Positions 1 to 10,690 of a stretch of 64,000 bases of DNA are shown here, in pieces (the stretch's first letter is position 1; each line of letters begins with the position of its first letter). The translations under genes and the position numbers were made by a program. The DNA is from Taeniopygia guttata (lineage: Eukaryota > Chordata > Aves > Passeriformes > Estrildidae): contig NC_133025.1 in assembly GCF_048771995.1 (NCBI RefSeq), positions 124,001 through 188,000 on the forward strand, in the 5' to 3' direction. The notes beneath the pieces were generated by a model. It did no database searches. It saw only the letters and a list, made by a program, of their open reading frames with translations, and had not been told where the DNA came from.

Positions 1-1400
1 ACCGCCGGGGGCCGCCGCTCGCCTCGGGGCCGCGGGCGGGGCCGGCGGCAGAAAAGAACGGGCGCGATGCCCTCCGGAACCTGCCCTGCAGCAAATGCCC
101 CAAAACATCCCGCGCGGAAAAGAACGCCAGCAAAAAACCCCTGCCTCTAACCCAACAGGAACCAAAAGCAAAAACCTTCTCTTTTAAACTGCATTTCAAG
201 CTATTTTATTTTTATATTTTTCATATTTATATTCACATTCGGGTTACTAATGTATATTGATGTGTAATTGTATTTTTATAATTTCTTACATTTATTCCTA
301 TTATATTTTATTATATTTTATATTTTTACACATATCTTAATATATTGCTTATATATTTCTATAGTTAGATTTAGATTTCTAAAAGGTTTATATGGCTTAA
401 AATAAACACCCTGCCCCTATCCAAGTAAAAATCTTTTTAAAAAACCCTTTCTTTTATACTGCGTTTAAATTTATCTTTATTTTTCGCATTTATGTTCAAA
501 TGTACATTTTTAATGTAGATTGATGCATGGTGTTATTTATAGTCTATCTCTTCCTAATACTTATTTTTATTTACATTTTATATTTTTATATGTATCTGTA
601 TACATTGAATATCTATTTCCATATTTAGAATGATATCAAAATAAAATGTATATTCATAGTTTTTCCATTAAAACCCTGCCTCTAACCAAATAAAAGCAAA
701 AAAATCCCTTTCTTTAAACACTACTTGAATATTCATATATTTTTTCATCATTATAGTCACATGCGCATTTCTCCTTTATATTGATGTATCTATAAATATA
801 TATTATATAGATAATAAGGTAGCAAGATAGATAAATTTTCATTTCAATTCTATTTCGTACATACCGCTAATACTTATAGTTACTTACCTTTGAGATTTTA
901 TATAGCTCTTAGCGTATTTAGGATATATTTTTATACATAGATTTCTAATTTTATTTTATTTATATCTATAATTTTTATAATAAAACCCCTACCTACTACC
1001 AAATAGACAATTAAAATCCCCTTTACTTTAAACTATATTTAGATATTCCTTTATTTCTATTTTTGTGTTTTACAAGTTCTTATATATTCTATCACTATAT
1101 CTTGAGGTACTACATTTCAAGCTATAATATTTATGACATATAATGTGTCATAATAAGACATATACAGTAAAATATGCATTATGTACTGTATTGATTCCTA
1201 TTATTTTGTAATATTTATATATCCACATGTATTAATCATACATTTCTAGATTAATATTTATATTTATAATCTACATTTATATGTATATAAACATATAAAA
1301 CACCCTATATCAAACAATATAATACCTAATAGTAATGGATAACATTATTCATGTTACATGTTTTATTTATATGTTTTCCGTTCATATTTAAAATGGAAGT
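1..1400. repeat. Degenerate AT-rich tandem array, unit about 260-310 bp
   Basis: After about 120 bases of GC-rich sequence, the region is a series of similar blocks. Each opens with an A-run followed by a motif like CCCTGCCTCTAACC, then a run resembling CCCTTTCTTTTAAACTGC, then a long T/A-rich stretch containing versions of TTGATGTAT. Block starts are visible near 136, 405, 669 and 982, with a weaker one near 1290, giving spacings of about 260-310 bp. The copies are clearly diverged, so this looks like an old satellite-like array and not a recent expansion. No coding sequence is visible. The family was not recognised. Confidence 0.7.
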
Positions 1401-2460
1401 TTTATATTCCCATTTTCATATTTATGCATTTCTTTTGTTTCATTAGAGCTATAGTTAAAACTTTGCAGTTCTAATCCAGTTCCTCAAACTAAAATGCCAA
1501 AACAGCATCAAATTCCCAACAATGCCATCCAAAATATTCAGAAAGGTTCCACAGCCAACCAGCTACCGGCAAAAAACCCCACACTACACTTCTTTAACTA
1601 GCAGCTCTTATCACATCACAAAAATGAAACAAACATTTTTAAAAAGACCTATAGAAACACACACAGCAAATCACAAAAAAAAACATTAAGAAGAAAAAAA
1701 AAACCCCGCCAACTAACTTACTATACTCCAAACCATACAACAGACCTCGAACGTTTCTTAAAAAAAAACAAAAACAAAAAAAAACCCACCAAAACTCTAC
1801 CACTACACTAACTCATAAAGAGAACCCAATACTCTATAAAATGAACGAAAAAACCCCACCAAATAATTACCGATGTAACAAAATCGGAACCACGAAGAAA
1901 GAAAAGATTCACCACTGAAATAAAATAACTACCTAAAAAGATCCACCATAGAAATACCCACGTTCCCAAAAATAAAACTAATAAAAAACAACAACCAAAT
2001 ACATCAAACTACCAAAAAAAATCAACAACAACAAAATAATTATTCCTAACTCAATAAACCCATAATGCCTCAAACCATCAAAACACAAATACCACTTAGA
2101 AATAAGCAGGTCGCCAAAAGAGAAATGTAACCATAAACAACAACTCCCAAATTCCCTGCAACAATAAAACACACACGGCAAGCAAATAAGCCAAATGAAT
2201 AAAACCCCTATGATATAATAAACAAGAATTCAACCATCAATATTAAAAAAAAAACCTCACTAATTAAGTACAGGACACTACCTCAAGCCACCAAAACAAA
2301 CACTACGCACTCATGCTAATAAAATCCTCCACAACCGAATGAAAAACCTACCCTCTACTTCACGCTACGACCCATAAAAATCATTGTAAACCTTTAAAAA
2401 CACATCCTTTAAAAACATAAGAAACGATCAAAAATAAATCCAACAACAAACTCAATCCAA
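1400..2460. other. Strand-asymmetric A/C-rich stretch without genes
   Basis: From about 1480 to 2460 the plus strand is dominated by A and C, with few G, and has several A8-A10 runs next to CCCC or CCCG. A hydrophobic minus-strand reading frame at 1978-2181 is best explained by this skew. No splice signals, known domain or RNA gene is visible. The stretch may be the continuation of the AT-rich array to its left. Confidence 0.6.
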
Positions 2461-2549
2461 AAAGCCCTTGTCATCAGCGCCTGAGGCGAGAACCGTAACA
2501 ACCAAAAAGTGCCCCACGGCCCTTCTCCTACACCAACTCCGGACAACAG

Positions 2550-3065
2550 AAAACGATCCAATGAGTTCCCCAGAACCACCTCACAGCCACCCCAGGCAGG
2601 AGCGCTGGAAAATGAGAAGCCGCGCTCCCGGCAGGAAAGCGGCTCCTCGGGCAGGCACAGGCGGCGCCGCGCCGGGAGACCCCCGCCCGCTCCCCCCGGC
2701 CCGGCGGGGCCGGCACCGGGCCCGGGGGGCCCCGGCGGCGCCCGAGCCCCGCGCCCGGAGCGGACGGAGCGGCCGGCACCGGCGCAGCGCCCGCGCCGCC
2801 TGCCCCGCCCGCCGGCCCGGCCAAAGCTCCCCTCGGCTCCGCACGGCTCGCACCGGCGCGGCTCCGGCAGTCCCGCGGCAGCCCCGCCGTGCCAAACTCT
2901 CCTCCCGCCTCGGCCATCCCCAGCCACTGCCAGCGGGGCTCCCGCGCCGGACCCTTCGCTGCCGGGCCAGGGGCAGAAGCGCCCCAAATGCAGCGGCGCA
3001 GCCCCATGCCCAACCTGCCAGCGCTGCCACAGCTGCGCCTCCCTTCCTTTGAAGCCCCGAAACTG
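2550..3065. promoter_or_regulatory. CpG island, gene unknown
   Basis: A sharp change to very GC- and CpG-rich sequence, bounded on both sides by AT-rich or ordinary DNA. It is open in several frames on both strands, as expected for GC-rich DNA, and none of the translations resembles a protein family I recognise. It may be the first exon and promoter of a transcript that is not otherwise visible, or an isolated island. Confidence 0.55.
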
Positions 3066-5540
3066 ACGCCACGCTCGGGCGCTCACCCCACTGCAACAAG
3101 GGCAAAGAAATGTGGGCTCCCCTTCCATCGCATCCCCTAGAAGAGCAGAAAAGAAGGTGTTTGCCTCAAATGATGGCAAAAGGGGGCTTTTTACCTCAAT
3201 CCAAACCCCTTAAAAGGAGGGACAACAGGGTAGCCCCCTCCATTTGAACACCAGGATGATGGAATTGGGGGGGGGAGGGGGGGCTACCCTCAAATCAAAT
3301 TCATCATACGACAACAATATTTGTCCCCTTCCATTTAAAAGAGAACGCAGGGATTCCCTGTCTCCCCTCTGATACCCCTACTATCCTGGAAAAGGCAGGT
3401 TTTCCTTCAATAAATACCCTCAAAACCACAAATGGAGGGGGATTCCCCCACTAGTTCAGACACGGTCAATAAAAGAAGGGAAGCCAGTACCCTTAAAAGT
3501 TTGAATTTATTTTGTCTGCAAAATCCTTTTTTTTTTTTTTTCCGGGAGCACCTTGGAGGGATTGGCAAGACGAAATTTAAAAGGGAAAGGAGAAAAGTCC
3601 CCGCTACAAAGGCTCACCGGCTCACCTGTTTGGCCGCTGCTTCTCGGCACAAAGGTTTGTCCCTCGGCTCCTCCTTCGAGCAATGCTCCACGTCCCCAAG
3701 TGCGTATCCAGGTGATCCCCCGGACCCTGTCTGCAGCGCTCACCGTCCTTCCATGAGACAGCCCCGGAAGCCCCACATAAACTCCTTTTCTCCAGCAACT
3801 CCTGCAAAAGCCAGCGGCGGCAAACCCTCGCCCTAAAACAACCTCCCCCCGGCAGGAGCCGCCCCCTCCTCCTCATCCTCACAGCTCACCCCTGCCGCTG
3901 TTGCCCGCCTCCAACAGCATCTCTCCCTCTCCAGCACACAGACACAGATAAAACGGAACTCTGCTATGGGTGCGGGATTTCAGTAATCCATCTGGTTACA
4001 CGAACAAAACACATATATACCACATATCCTGTTCTAGTTTCAGTCGTAATAGCTCCCCCCAGCATCCATGTCAAAGGCATAAAGGGATGTCGCTGAAGAA
4101 CCCCACAGTCCCTGTGCCAGCCCTTCGGTTCCTATGGTGTGTTCAGCCCCTTTACCAGCACTGCAGTGATTACAGCACCCGCCCTACAAATCCCCTTTCC
4201 CAGCCCCAGTGATTTCAGCTCTTGACCCACAAGCTTTATTTCACTGCCAGCTCTCTTCTTCCAGCTCCAGTGGCACCTTGCTCCAGATCTGCCCAGTGAA
4301 CTTTCTCCCAGGCAAGAAAACAGGTTCTTGCCTTTGGCTCCAGTTTTTAAGCTTCACCTCCCCATGTAGAAATACCTTTTTCATCCCATTGTAGTAGTGT
4401 CCAGTTCAAGCCCCTCATTTTTTTACCCATTCTATGGTCACTCTCCAGATCTGCAGTGAGTATCCCTTTGAACACTGGTTACAGCACCAGCCCTCCAAAT
4501 CCCCTTTCCCAGCCCCAGGGATCTCAGCTCTTGACTCACAAGCTTTATTTCACTGCCAGCTCTTCTGTTTCACTTCCTCCTCAACTCCTTCCCAGCAGTG
4601 CTACATAACACTGCATCTGGCTCTCAGGGCAGGATCTTTGTTTTAGCTCTAGCTCTGTGTGGTTTCAGTTCAGCACTTGAGCCCGTATTCCTGCCCCAAC
4701 CTAACAATCCCTCCTGCAGTAACAGCTCTACAGTCTCTATCAGAGCCCTTGATGCAATTTCAGGTCCAGCCATGCAATTCCCAACCCTCCATATTCCCTA
4801 TCCCAGCTCCACAGGGGTTTTACCCCAAACCCTACCACATTTCTGTCTCCTCCGGCTCTGCTGCCTCAGCTCCAGCTCCTCAGCTTCCTACTGCCTGCAG
4901 CTAAAAGCTGCTCCTGCTTCTCACTGCAGCTTGGTGCTGTTGATAAGGGCACAAATCAGTTACTGTCATAATTTCAATGTCTCTTGCAGCTATCCCACCC
5001 ACTCTAATGGGATCCCAACTTTGGGGACCCTTGAGGCCTGAAGCCAAACATCTACCTTCCCCCGCCTCCTGGGTCTCAGCCCAGCACCTCCCCAAAGGCC
5101 CCCTCACCTCCCCCAGACAGCCCCAGGGGCTGGGAATAGCCACCGGGCCCCTGCTCCCACCTCCCAAAAGGTGCCCTTGGGCTGATGCATGGGCCCTGGA
5201 ACCCTCTGAGCCCCCTCAGCCTCTGCTTGGTACCACGGGGCAGGGGCTGGGAACCCCCAGGTATCTCCTGCAGGCCCTGCACTGCAGCTCCATGCCTCTC
5301 TCCCAAGGCATTTATCCAACTCCAGCCCCAGCATTTCTACTGCCCCACATTGTTTTGGGCCTGACTCGTGCCAAAATCCTTATTCCACACCCTGGGCCTT
5401 TATGTCTCCGGTGACCTCACAACCCGTGATTCAACCTCAGCCCCACAACCCTTACTAAATTAATGTCAAACAAACAAATTAAATGTAATAAACCAAACGA
5501 TGAAATAATGCAATACAGAAAAAAATTATTAAGTAAAAGC
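3066..5540. other. Non-coding stretch, pyrimidine-rich, no gene identified
   Basis: It contains a poly-G tract near 3267-3290, a T-run near 3529-3542, and C/T-rich sequence from about 4000 to 5440. Minus-strand AATAAA motifs (read as TTTATT on the plus strand) occur in both copies of the 88-bp direct repeat and near 5570, so a minus-strand transcript could end here. No protein-coding exon with a recognisable product was found. Confidence 0.5.
4171..4566. repeat. Direct repeat, about 88 bp, two copies 310 bp apart
   Basis: The segment 4171-4256 recurs at 4479-4566 with only a few differences. Both copies contain ACAGCACC, CAAATCCCCTTTCCCAGCCC, CAGCTCTTGAC and AAGCTTTATTTCACTGCCAG. The sequence between copies is only loosely similar, so this is either a partial tandem duplication or two pieces of one unidentified repeat. 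Confidence 0.75.
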
Positions 5541-5768
5541 AAATTCAAATAATAAGAATGCAAACAAGCAGCTTTATTCCCAGTATTCCCAACGTTACTT
5601 TAAATCCAGAAACCGCGAAACAGCTACTCCCCAGTGACAGCAGGTCGTCCCGCCACTTCAGGCCCCCCACGAGCCTCTGGCCGCCCGAGCCGGGCAGGGC
5701 GCGGCGCAAACAACTGGACACCACCGGCCCCCGGCGCAGGCAGACGCGGGAGTCGCGTCCGTGCTCAC

Positions 5769-5966
5769 CAGCGCTCCTCGGATCGGCAGCCGCGGGGGGG
5801 CCCGTCCCGGCGCAGCAGCGCTCCCCAGAACGCGCATCCGCAGCTCCCGTCCCCTCCAGCCCCGCCGCCGAACTGACGCCGCCGCCACCCCGACGCACGC
5901 TACTTATACCTCAGCGCCGGGCCAGCCAGCCAATCACAACCCGAGGCAGCGCCGGCCCCACCAATC
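5769..5966 (-). promoter_or_regulatory. Minus-strand TATA/CCAAT promoter and candidate first exon
   Basis: Read on the minus strand, a TATA-like TATAAGTA lies at 5908-5901. Two inverted CCAAT boxes (ATTGG on this strand) lie just upstream at 5934-5930 and 5965-5961, in a CpG-rich context. Roughly 30 bases downstream begins a GC-rich stretch that ends at a good donor (CTG|GTGAGC, last exon base 5769). This is a plausible leftward promoter with a short first exon of about 110 bases. The product is unknown, and no downstream coding exon was recognised between here and the left edge. Together with the island to its right it could be one side of a bidirectional promoter. Confidence 0.5.
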
Positions 5967-5969
5967 CGA

Positions 5970-6680
5970 GCCCGCCCATTCCCGCCGCGCTCGGCTCGCG
6001 ACCACCCCGTGCTCCCCTCACGCGCCGCTCCCGCCTCCGCCTTTGCGGGGGCCGGGTCTGCCCGCTCCCCGCCGTCAGCCCGTTTCCCTGGGAGAAATCC
6101 CGGCCGGCGCCTGAACGGGAAGCTCCCGCCCGCCCTTCCCGGCCCCAGCGCCTGCCGAGGCTGCGGCAGCAGGGATGATAGGGCTCAGCCGGCTCCCAAA
6201 GCGGCGGCGGGAGCGGTGCCTCTGGCGCACGGGGGAGCGGGGCCAGGCTGAGGAGTCGGGCCGCGATTGAGCGGGCTGAAATGGCAGGAACCGCGCCCGG
6301 TTTGAAAGGGCGGCTGTGATTGGACAGGGCGGGGAAAGGCGGGCCGGGATTGGCGGGGCTCGGGAGCTGCGCGGCCGCGGCCCATGGCAGCGTGGGGCGG
6401 AGCCCGCGCTGCTCGAAGGGCCCGCGGGCGCCCCGGGTCCCGCTCGGAGACCCCCTGGCCCCTTCTCCGGCCCTTGCTCGTGCCCGGCTCCCGGCGAAAA
6501 GGGCCCCGCAGAGCCCGTACTGCAGCCGCCCGTCGTCACTCGGGGCAGGGGAGGGGCGCAGCCCGGCAAAGGCGGACTCTGCGATAGCAGCTCGGATCGA
6601 GGAGCGGCGGGGAGGCGGCTCGGTGGCGGGGAGTGGGGAGGGTGCGCAGAGCCCGCTGCGGGCTCTCGACGCCTCTTCCC
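5970..6680 (+). promoter_or_regulatory. CpG island upstream of the COMMD4-like locus
   Basis: CpG-dense sequence with inverted CCAAT boxes (ATTGG) at 6319-6323 and 6349-6353 and several GGGCGG-like Sp1 sites. It sits directly upstream of the first recognisable COMMD4 exon at 6688. It shares the island with the leftward TATA promoter at 5901-5908, so a bidirectional arrangement is likely. The island still looks CpG-rich although the gene it would drive is broken. Confidence 0.6.
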
Positions 6681-6687
6681 CCCGCAG

Positions 6688-8395
6688 TGTTTCCGCTTCT
6701 GCAGGGACTTGGCCTGCCCCGACTGGCCGAGATCAGCACCGTGGCCAAAATAGTAAAGTGCCCGCGTCTCCCTGCCCGCCCTCCGCCTGTTGCGGGCCCG
6801 CTGCTCGCCCCCCTTCTCCCCCACAGTCGTCGGATGTTATAGAGGCGAAAATAATATTGACTTTCACATTCATAGATCAGCTTTTCGCATCACAATTATT
6901 TTGATATGCTACAACTTACTTTTAACTGTTTTGTATAGTATAATATGCCAGTTTCTGTATGCACTGTATATTTCATATGCATACTATCGTGTTAAATATA
7001 TTCTCTCATAGGCTTTAGCAAAATGTTAAAATAGAGACTTCCATGTAACTAACTCAGAGAATGGTGTAAAGCAATTCTGTTTATTATATCTCTGGACTGG
7101 CCTTTCCAAGTGGTAACAGTGACAATAACAGAGCATAAGCATCCAAGAAGGATTTATTGACTCTACCGGTGCTATGAGGGAGTGTGAAACTACAAGATAA
7201 AACTACAGGAAGAAAGAAAATATGTAGACCTAATTTACAGAATGTTCTGCTGACAAATCAGAAGTTAAAACTAAACAAGAGAGTTCCTGGAACATCAAAA
7301 ACTCAAAGGAAGATTTGAATAATGTATAAGCTAATGAATATGCATGTAGCCCCAGCAATGTAACTGTATATAGTGAACATGATTTTAATCTACCTCTGTG
7401 CTCTTTGGCCGTGGGGTGCCAGAAGTGCCCCAATTCTGGATTATTTTGTCCTTTTATCCTTTATTAAACTTTTAAAAATTTTAAAGTGTGAACTCTGTTT
7501 ATCACATCAGTGAAGTGGAAGCTCAAGCTGATCTGCATCCAGGTGCTGCGAGACCTGCTGGGGGAGGCCACCAAGGTTAAGTGTGGGGCTATCATAGTGA
7601 AGGTCAGTATTTTAACATTACAATAGCATAATCAACTACATTAATTTATTTTGTGTTCTTTGTGCAAGCCTCAGCTAAGAACGCTACTGGCCTCTACTAG
7701 TATTAATAATATGCATACTAAGTGTTATTGGTATTAATATTTTAATTGTTCGTGTTAACTCTGGTAGTGAGTGTGTTAGCTGGTGTTTACTATGAAGCTC
7801 TGCTCTCCCACAGTATGACAAGATCCTGAAGCTAACCTCAGGTGCAAAGTTAGGTAAGCACTGCTGTCCTTACCATGATCCCCCGATGGAGTCATGCTCC
7901 AGAGATGGGCAGCAATGAGTGATGCCTTCCCAAGGTGACAGAGCTCACCCTCCCTCCCTCCCATCTGCAGTCATGGGATGTGAAGGCAACCATTGCTGTC
8001 CTCGGCTTCATCCTCTCCAGTGCAGCCAAGCACAGAGCACAGTATAGACAGCGAGTCTCTGTCAAGTGAGCTGCAGCAGCTGGGACTGCGCAAAGGTAGG
8101 GGAAACCCTCAGGGTGGCACCATGAGCCAGACCTGGTGGGATGTTGCTGAGAGTTCCCAGCCATGCCTTCCTCACACCCAGATGGAGGACAGGCTGCCTA
8201 TTGTGCTGTCCTCCATCAGCTCCCTTCTGTGACATCAAGCCCTGGGCTCTCCTCAGGTGCTTTCGTGGGGTTTGGCAGCTTCAGGTCTGGTGTGAGCAGA
8301 GGGATTCTTTGCTTATCTCCCCTCATGAGCAGAGCATGCCAGTCAGTTGTGCTGTTTTACATGTGCCTGACCCACAAAGCTGCAGGAGACTGAGG
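6688..8395 (+). pseudogene. COMMD4: COMMD4 remnant, intron-containing and frame-broken
   Basis: COMMD4 belongs to the COMM-domain family, whose members act with CCDC22/CCDC93 in the Commander endosomal-recycling complex. Pieces appear in the correct order. 6688-6752 gives FRFCRDLACP and then, in another frame, LAEISTVAKI. 7511-7575 gives VKWKLKLICIQVLRDLLGEA. 7814-7853 gives YDKILKLTSGAKL. 7971-8095 gives DVKATIAVLGFILSSAAKH and then, shifted, IDSESLSSELQQLGLRK. Each piece is followed by a usable GT donor, so the copy was not made by retrotransposition. Breaks: near 6725 about 7 bases joining the CPDW and LAEI parts are missing; at about 8029-8037 a duplicated AGAGCAC shifts the frame; the 7853/7971 junction does not restore the expected phase. 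A faint trace of the next exon (EHAxxLC) lies near 8328-8390, and the COMM domain itself was not found. Likely a decayed gene. Sequencing error alone is an unlikely cause of so many faults. Confidence 0.82.
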
Positions 8396-9059
8396 ACTTG
8401 TAACAGGTGCAGGACAGGTTCAGAAGGAACTTGGGGAAAAAACCTCTGTCTTTCTCAGTCCAAAGGGGCAGCAGAGCTCACATCTGCTCACAGTAATCCT
8501 CTGGAGGGTGAAGCAATGTTTGTATAGAAAGATGACTGTTCCGTAAAATTCCAAAATGTGGCTCCTTCATGGATGCTAGAGGTTGCCAGCAGCAGGTAAC
8601 ATACTCAAGTAGGAAGTCCTACTGAGGAGTCATAGAGTAGGAAGACCTGCTGAGGGGTCTCCCTTATGCTCTCAGCCTATTTCCCTGAATGTCTGTCAAA
8701 CTTCCCTCCAGTCCAGCAGGACTGCTCAACGAAGGGTCCCAGTAACAGAACACTGACAGACTGGTCAGGCACAAGGGTTTCAGCTTTCCCAGGGTATTGA
8801 CAGACAAACTAAATAGTGAAAGTCAAAGAAATCTTCCCTTCTCATGTGACAGTTCTCCAACCACGAGGCTGTGATTCCTTGCAGAAGCTCTAAGACTGCA
8901 GACATGCACATGCCAGTAGGGCCTGAGCCTGCCTAGAAAACTGTTGGTAGGTACTCCAAACATGATCGCTCACTCTTTCACACTCCGATGACAGTACTTA
9001 CTAAATCTCCCTTACTAAATCTTCCCTTCAGTGAAAGCCCAGACACTTTGTCCAGAATA
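8396..9059. other. Non-coding stretch, no gene seen
   Basis: Ordinary-composition sequence between the COMMD4 remnant and the LTR fossil. The expected last exons of COMMD4, encoding the COMM domain, are not recognisable here. Confidence 0.45.
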
Positions 9060-10082
9060 CTACTGTGGAGGGTGGACCCTGGCTGGATGCCAGGTGACCA
9101 GCAGAACCTCTCTATCAATCACTTCCCTCCTCAGCTGAATAAAACATAAAAAAGCTCATGAGCTGAGATGAGGACAGGGAGATATCAGAGGAAAAAGAGG
9201 GAGAAATAAACTGAATTTATTACAAATCAAAACAGAGTAGGGTAATGAGAAGTAAAACAAGTCTTTTAAACACCTTTCCCCCTTCCCTTTCTCTTTCCCA
9301 GGATTAACTTTATTCCCCATTCTCTCCCTCCTCCCCATCAGTACTGCAAGAAGATGAGAATGGAAGTTTCAGTCAGTTCATGCCACTGCTTCCCCCTCAA
9401 GAAGAGGAGCCCTTGTGCTGCTGCAGCATGAGATCCCTTCTACAGGAGACAGTTCCCTGTTAATTTCTCCAATATGGGTCTTTCTCATGGGCTGTGGTTC
9501 TTCAAGACCTGCTCCAGCGTGAGGTACCTTCCCTGGGGTCAGTCCTTTGGGAACTGCTCTGCAGAGGGTCCCCTGTGAGGTCACAAGTTCTACCAGGAAA
9601 CCTGCTCTTCTCTCCACAGGCCCACAGGTCCTTCCAGGACTTGCTCCAACATGGGGCTCTTCCACAGGCTGAAAGTAGATTTGTGCTTCCCTCCTGCAGA
9701 CCACCATGTACTCCAGGAGGACAATCTGCTTCACTATGGCCTGCATCATGGGCTGCAGGGAAATATCAGCTCCAGTACCTGGAACACCTCCTCCCTCTCC
9801 TTCTTCGCTGACTTCTGTGTCTGCAGAGCTGTTTCTCTCACATATTCTCAGTCTTCACTTCTCTGGCTGCAATTGCTTCCGCCAAATAACTTTTCCTACT
9901 TAAATATGTTATCCCAGACATGTTACTACCATGGCTGAAGGTCTCAGGCTTGGCCAGTGGCATCGTGGGGCTGGCTGGCATTGTCTCTGCCAGACATGGG
10001 GGAAGCTTCCAGCAGCTTCTCAAAGACATTCCTGTAGCCCCCCTGCTACCAAAACCTTGCCATGCAAACCAATACACATATG
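9060..10082 (-). mobile_element. Solo LTR fossil of an avian endogenous retrovirus
   Basis: The stretch matches, from memory, a common avian retroviral LTR type. Read on the minus strand it opens near 10082 with TGTATTGGTTTGCATGGCAA, followed by a GC-rich portion, a portion with repeated phrases built around CTCCAGCATGGG-like units (plus-strand view), and the end with the CATCCAGCCAGGGTCC-like phrase. No internal gag, pol or env region is attached, so it appears to be a solo LTR left by recombination. It is clearly diverged from the younger copies I recall, so it looks old. Family placement (ERVL-like) is tentative. Confidence 0.68.
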
Positions 10083-10540
10083 TACATCACAGAAGCCTAA
10101 ATATAAGCAAGAATAATTCCAGTCTAAAGTTTTATTACAGGTCTGCACATACTTCCTCCTGCACAGGAAAAACATGCCAGCTATGGCATAGGCACTCTGT
10201 TGAACATTTCCTGCATTCTTCTTTCCTTCTGGTTCTCTTCCCAGATTCAAAGGAACTTCTGATCATGACCTTATCTAATGAACAGTGAACAAGACACAGT
10301 TTGCTGAGCTTCTATCCATGCGGCATCACTCTTCCCATCATGTATAAAATCAGAGTCATTTATGGCATCACTGATCTAGAGTATCAGCTTCACTCCAGCA
10401 TTCACATGAACAGCAAGATTCACAAGTCACTTTGGTGAGTTGTTTCTTTTGATTAGATTGGCTCCTCAAGGACAAGAAGAAAGACCAATAAAGGATGTGT
10501 GAGGCAATTACATTAGGATCATCTTCAAATACTTCATTTA

Positions 10541-10690
10541 TAGAGTCACAGAATGCTTTGGGTAGGAAGGGACTTCAAAGATTATCTTGCTTTAGCCCCA
10601 TGCCATGGGGCTAGATCGGGTTACTCCAAGCCTTGTTCAGTGTGGCCTTGAACATTCCCAGTGACTCAGTTGTATGAGAGGAGAATAAGT
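10541..10690 (-). repeat. CR1 LINE 3' fragment
   Basis: Plus-strand text TAGAGTCACAGAATGCTTTG and the following GGTAGGAAGGGACTTCAAAG, CCCCATGCCATGGGG and TGTGGCCTTGAACATTCCCA are the reverse complement of the avian CR1 3' end. Old and short. Confidence 0.8.

Noticed and set aside
1978-2181. Minus-strand hydrophobic 67-residue open frame
   Set aside because: It lies in the A/C-biased stretch, whose complement reads as Leu/Phe/Val-rich. There is no homology, promoter or splice context.
1480-2460. Nuclear copy of mitochondrial DNA
   Set aside because: The A/C bias suggested it, but no mitochondrial gene, tRNA or recognisable protein phrase was found in any frame.
2409-3179. Long overlapping open frames on both strands over the CpG island
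   Set aside because: Low stop-codon density follows from GC content. The translations are Ala/Pro/Arg/Gly-rich and unlike any family I know.
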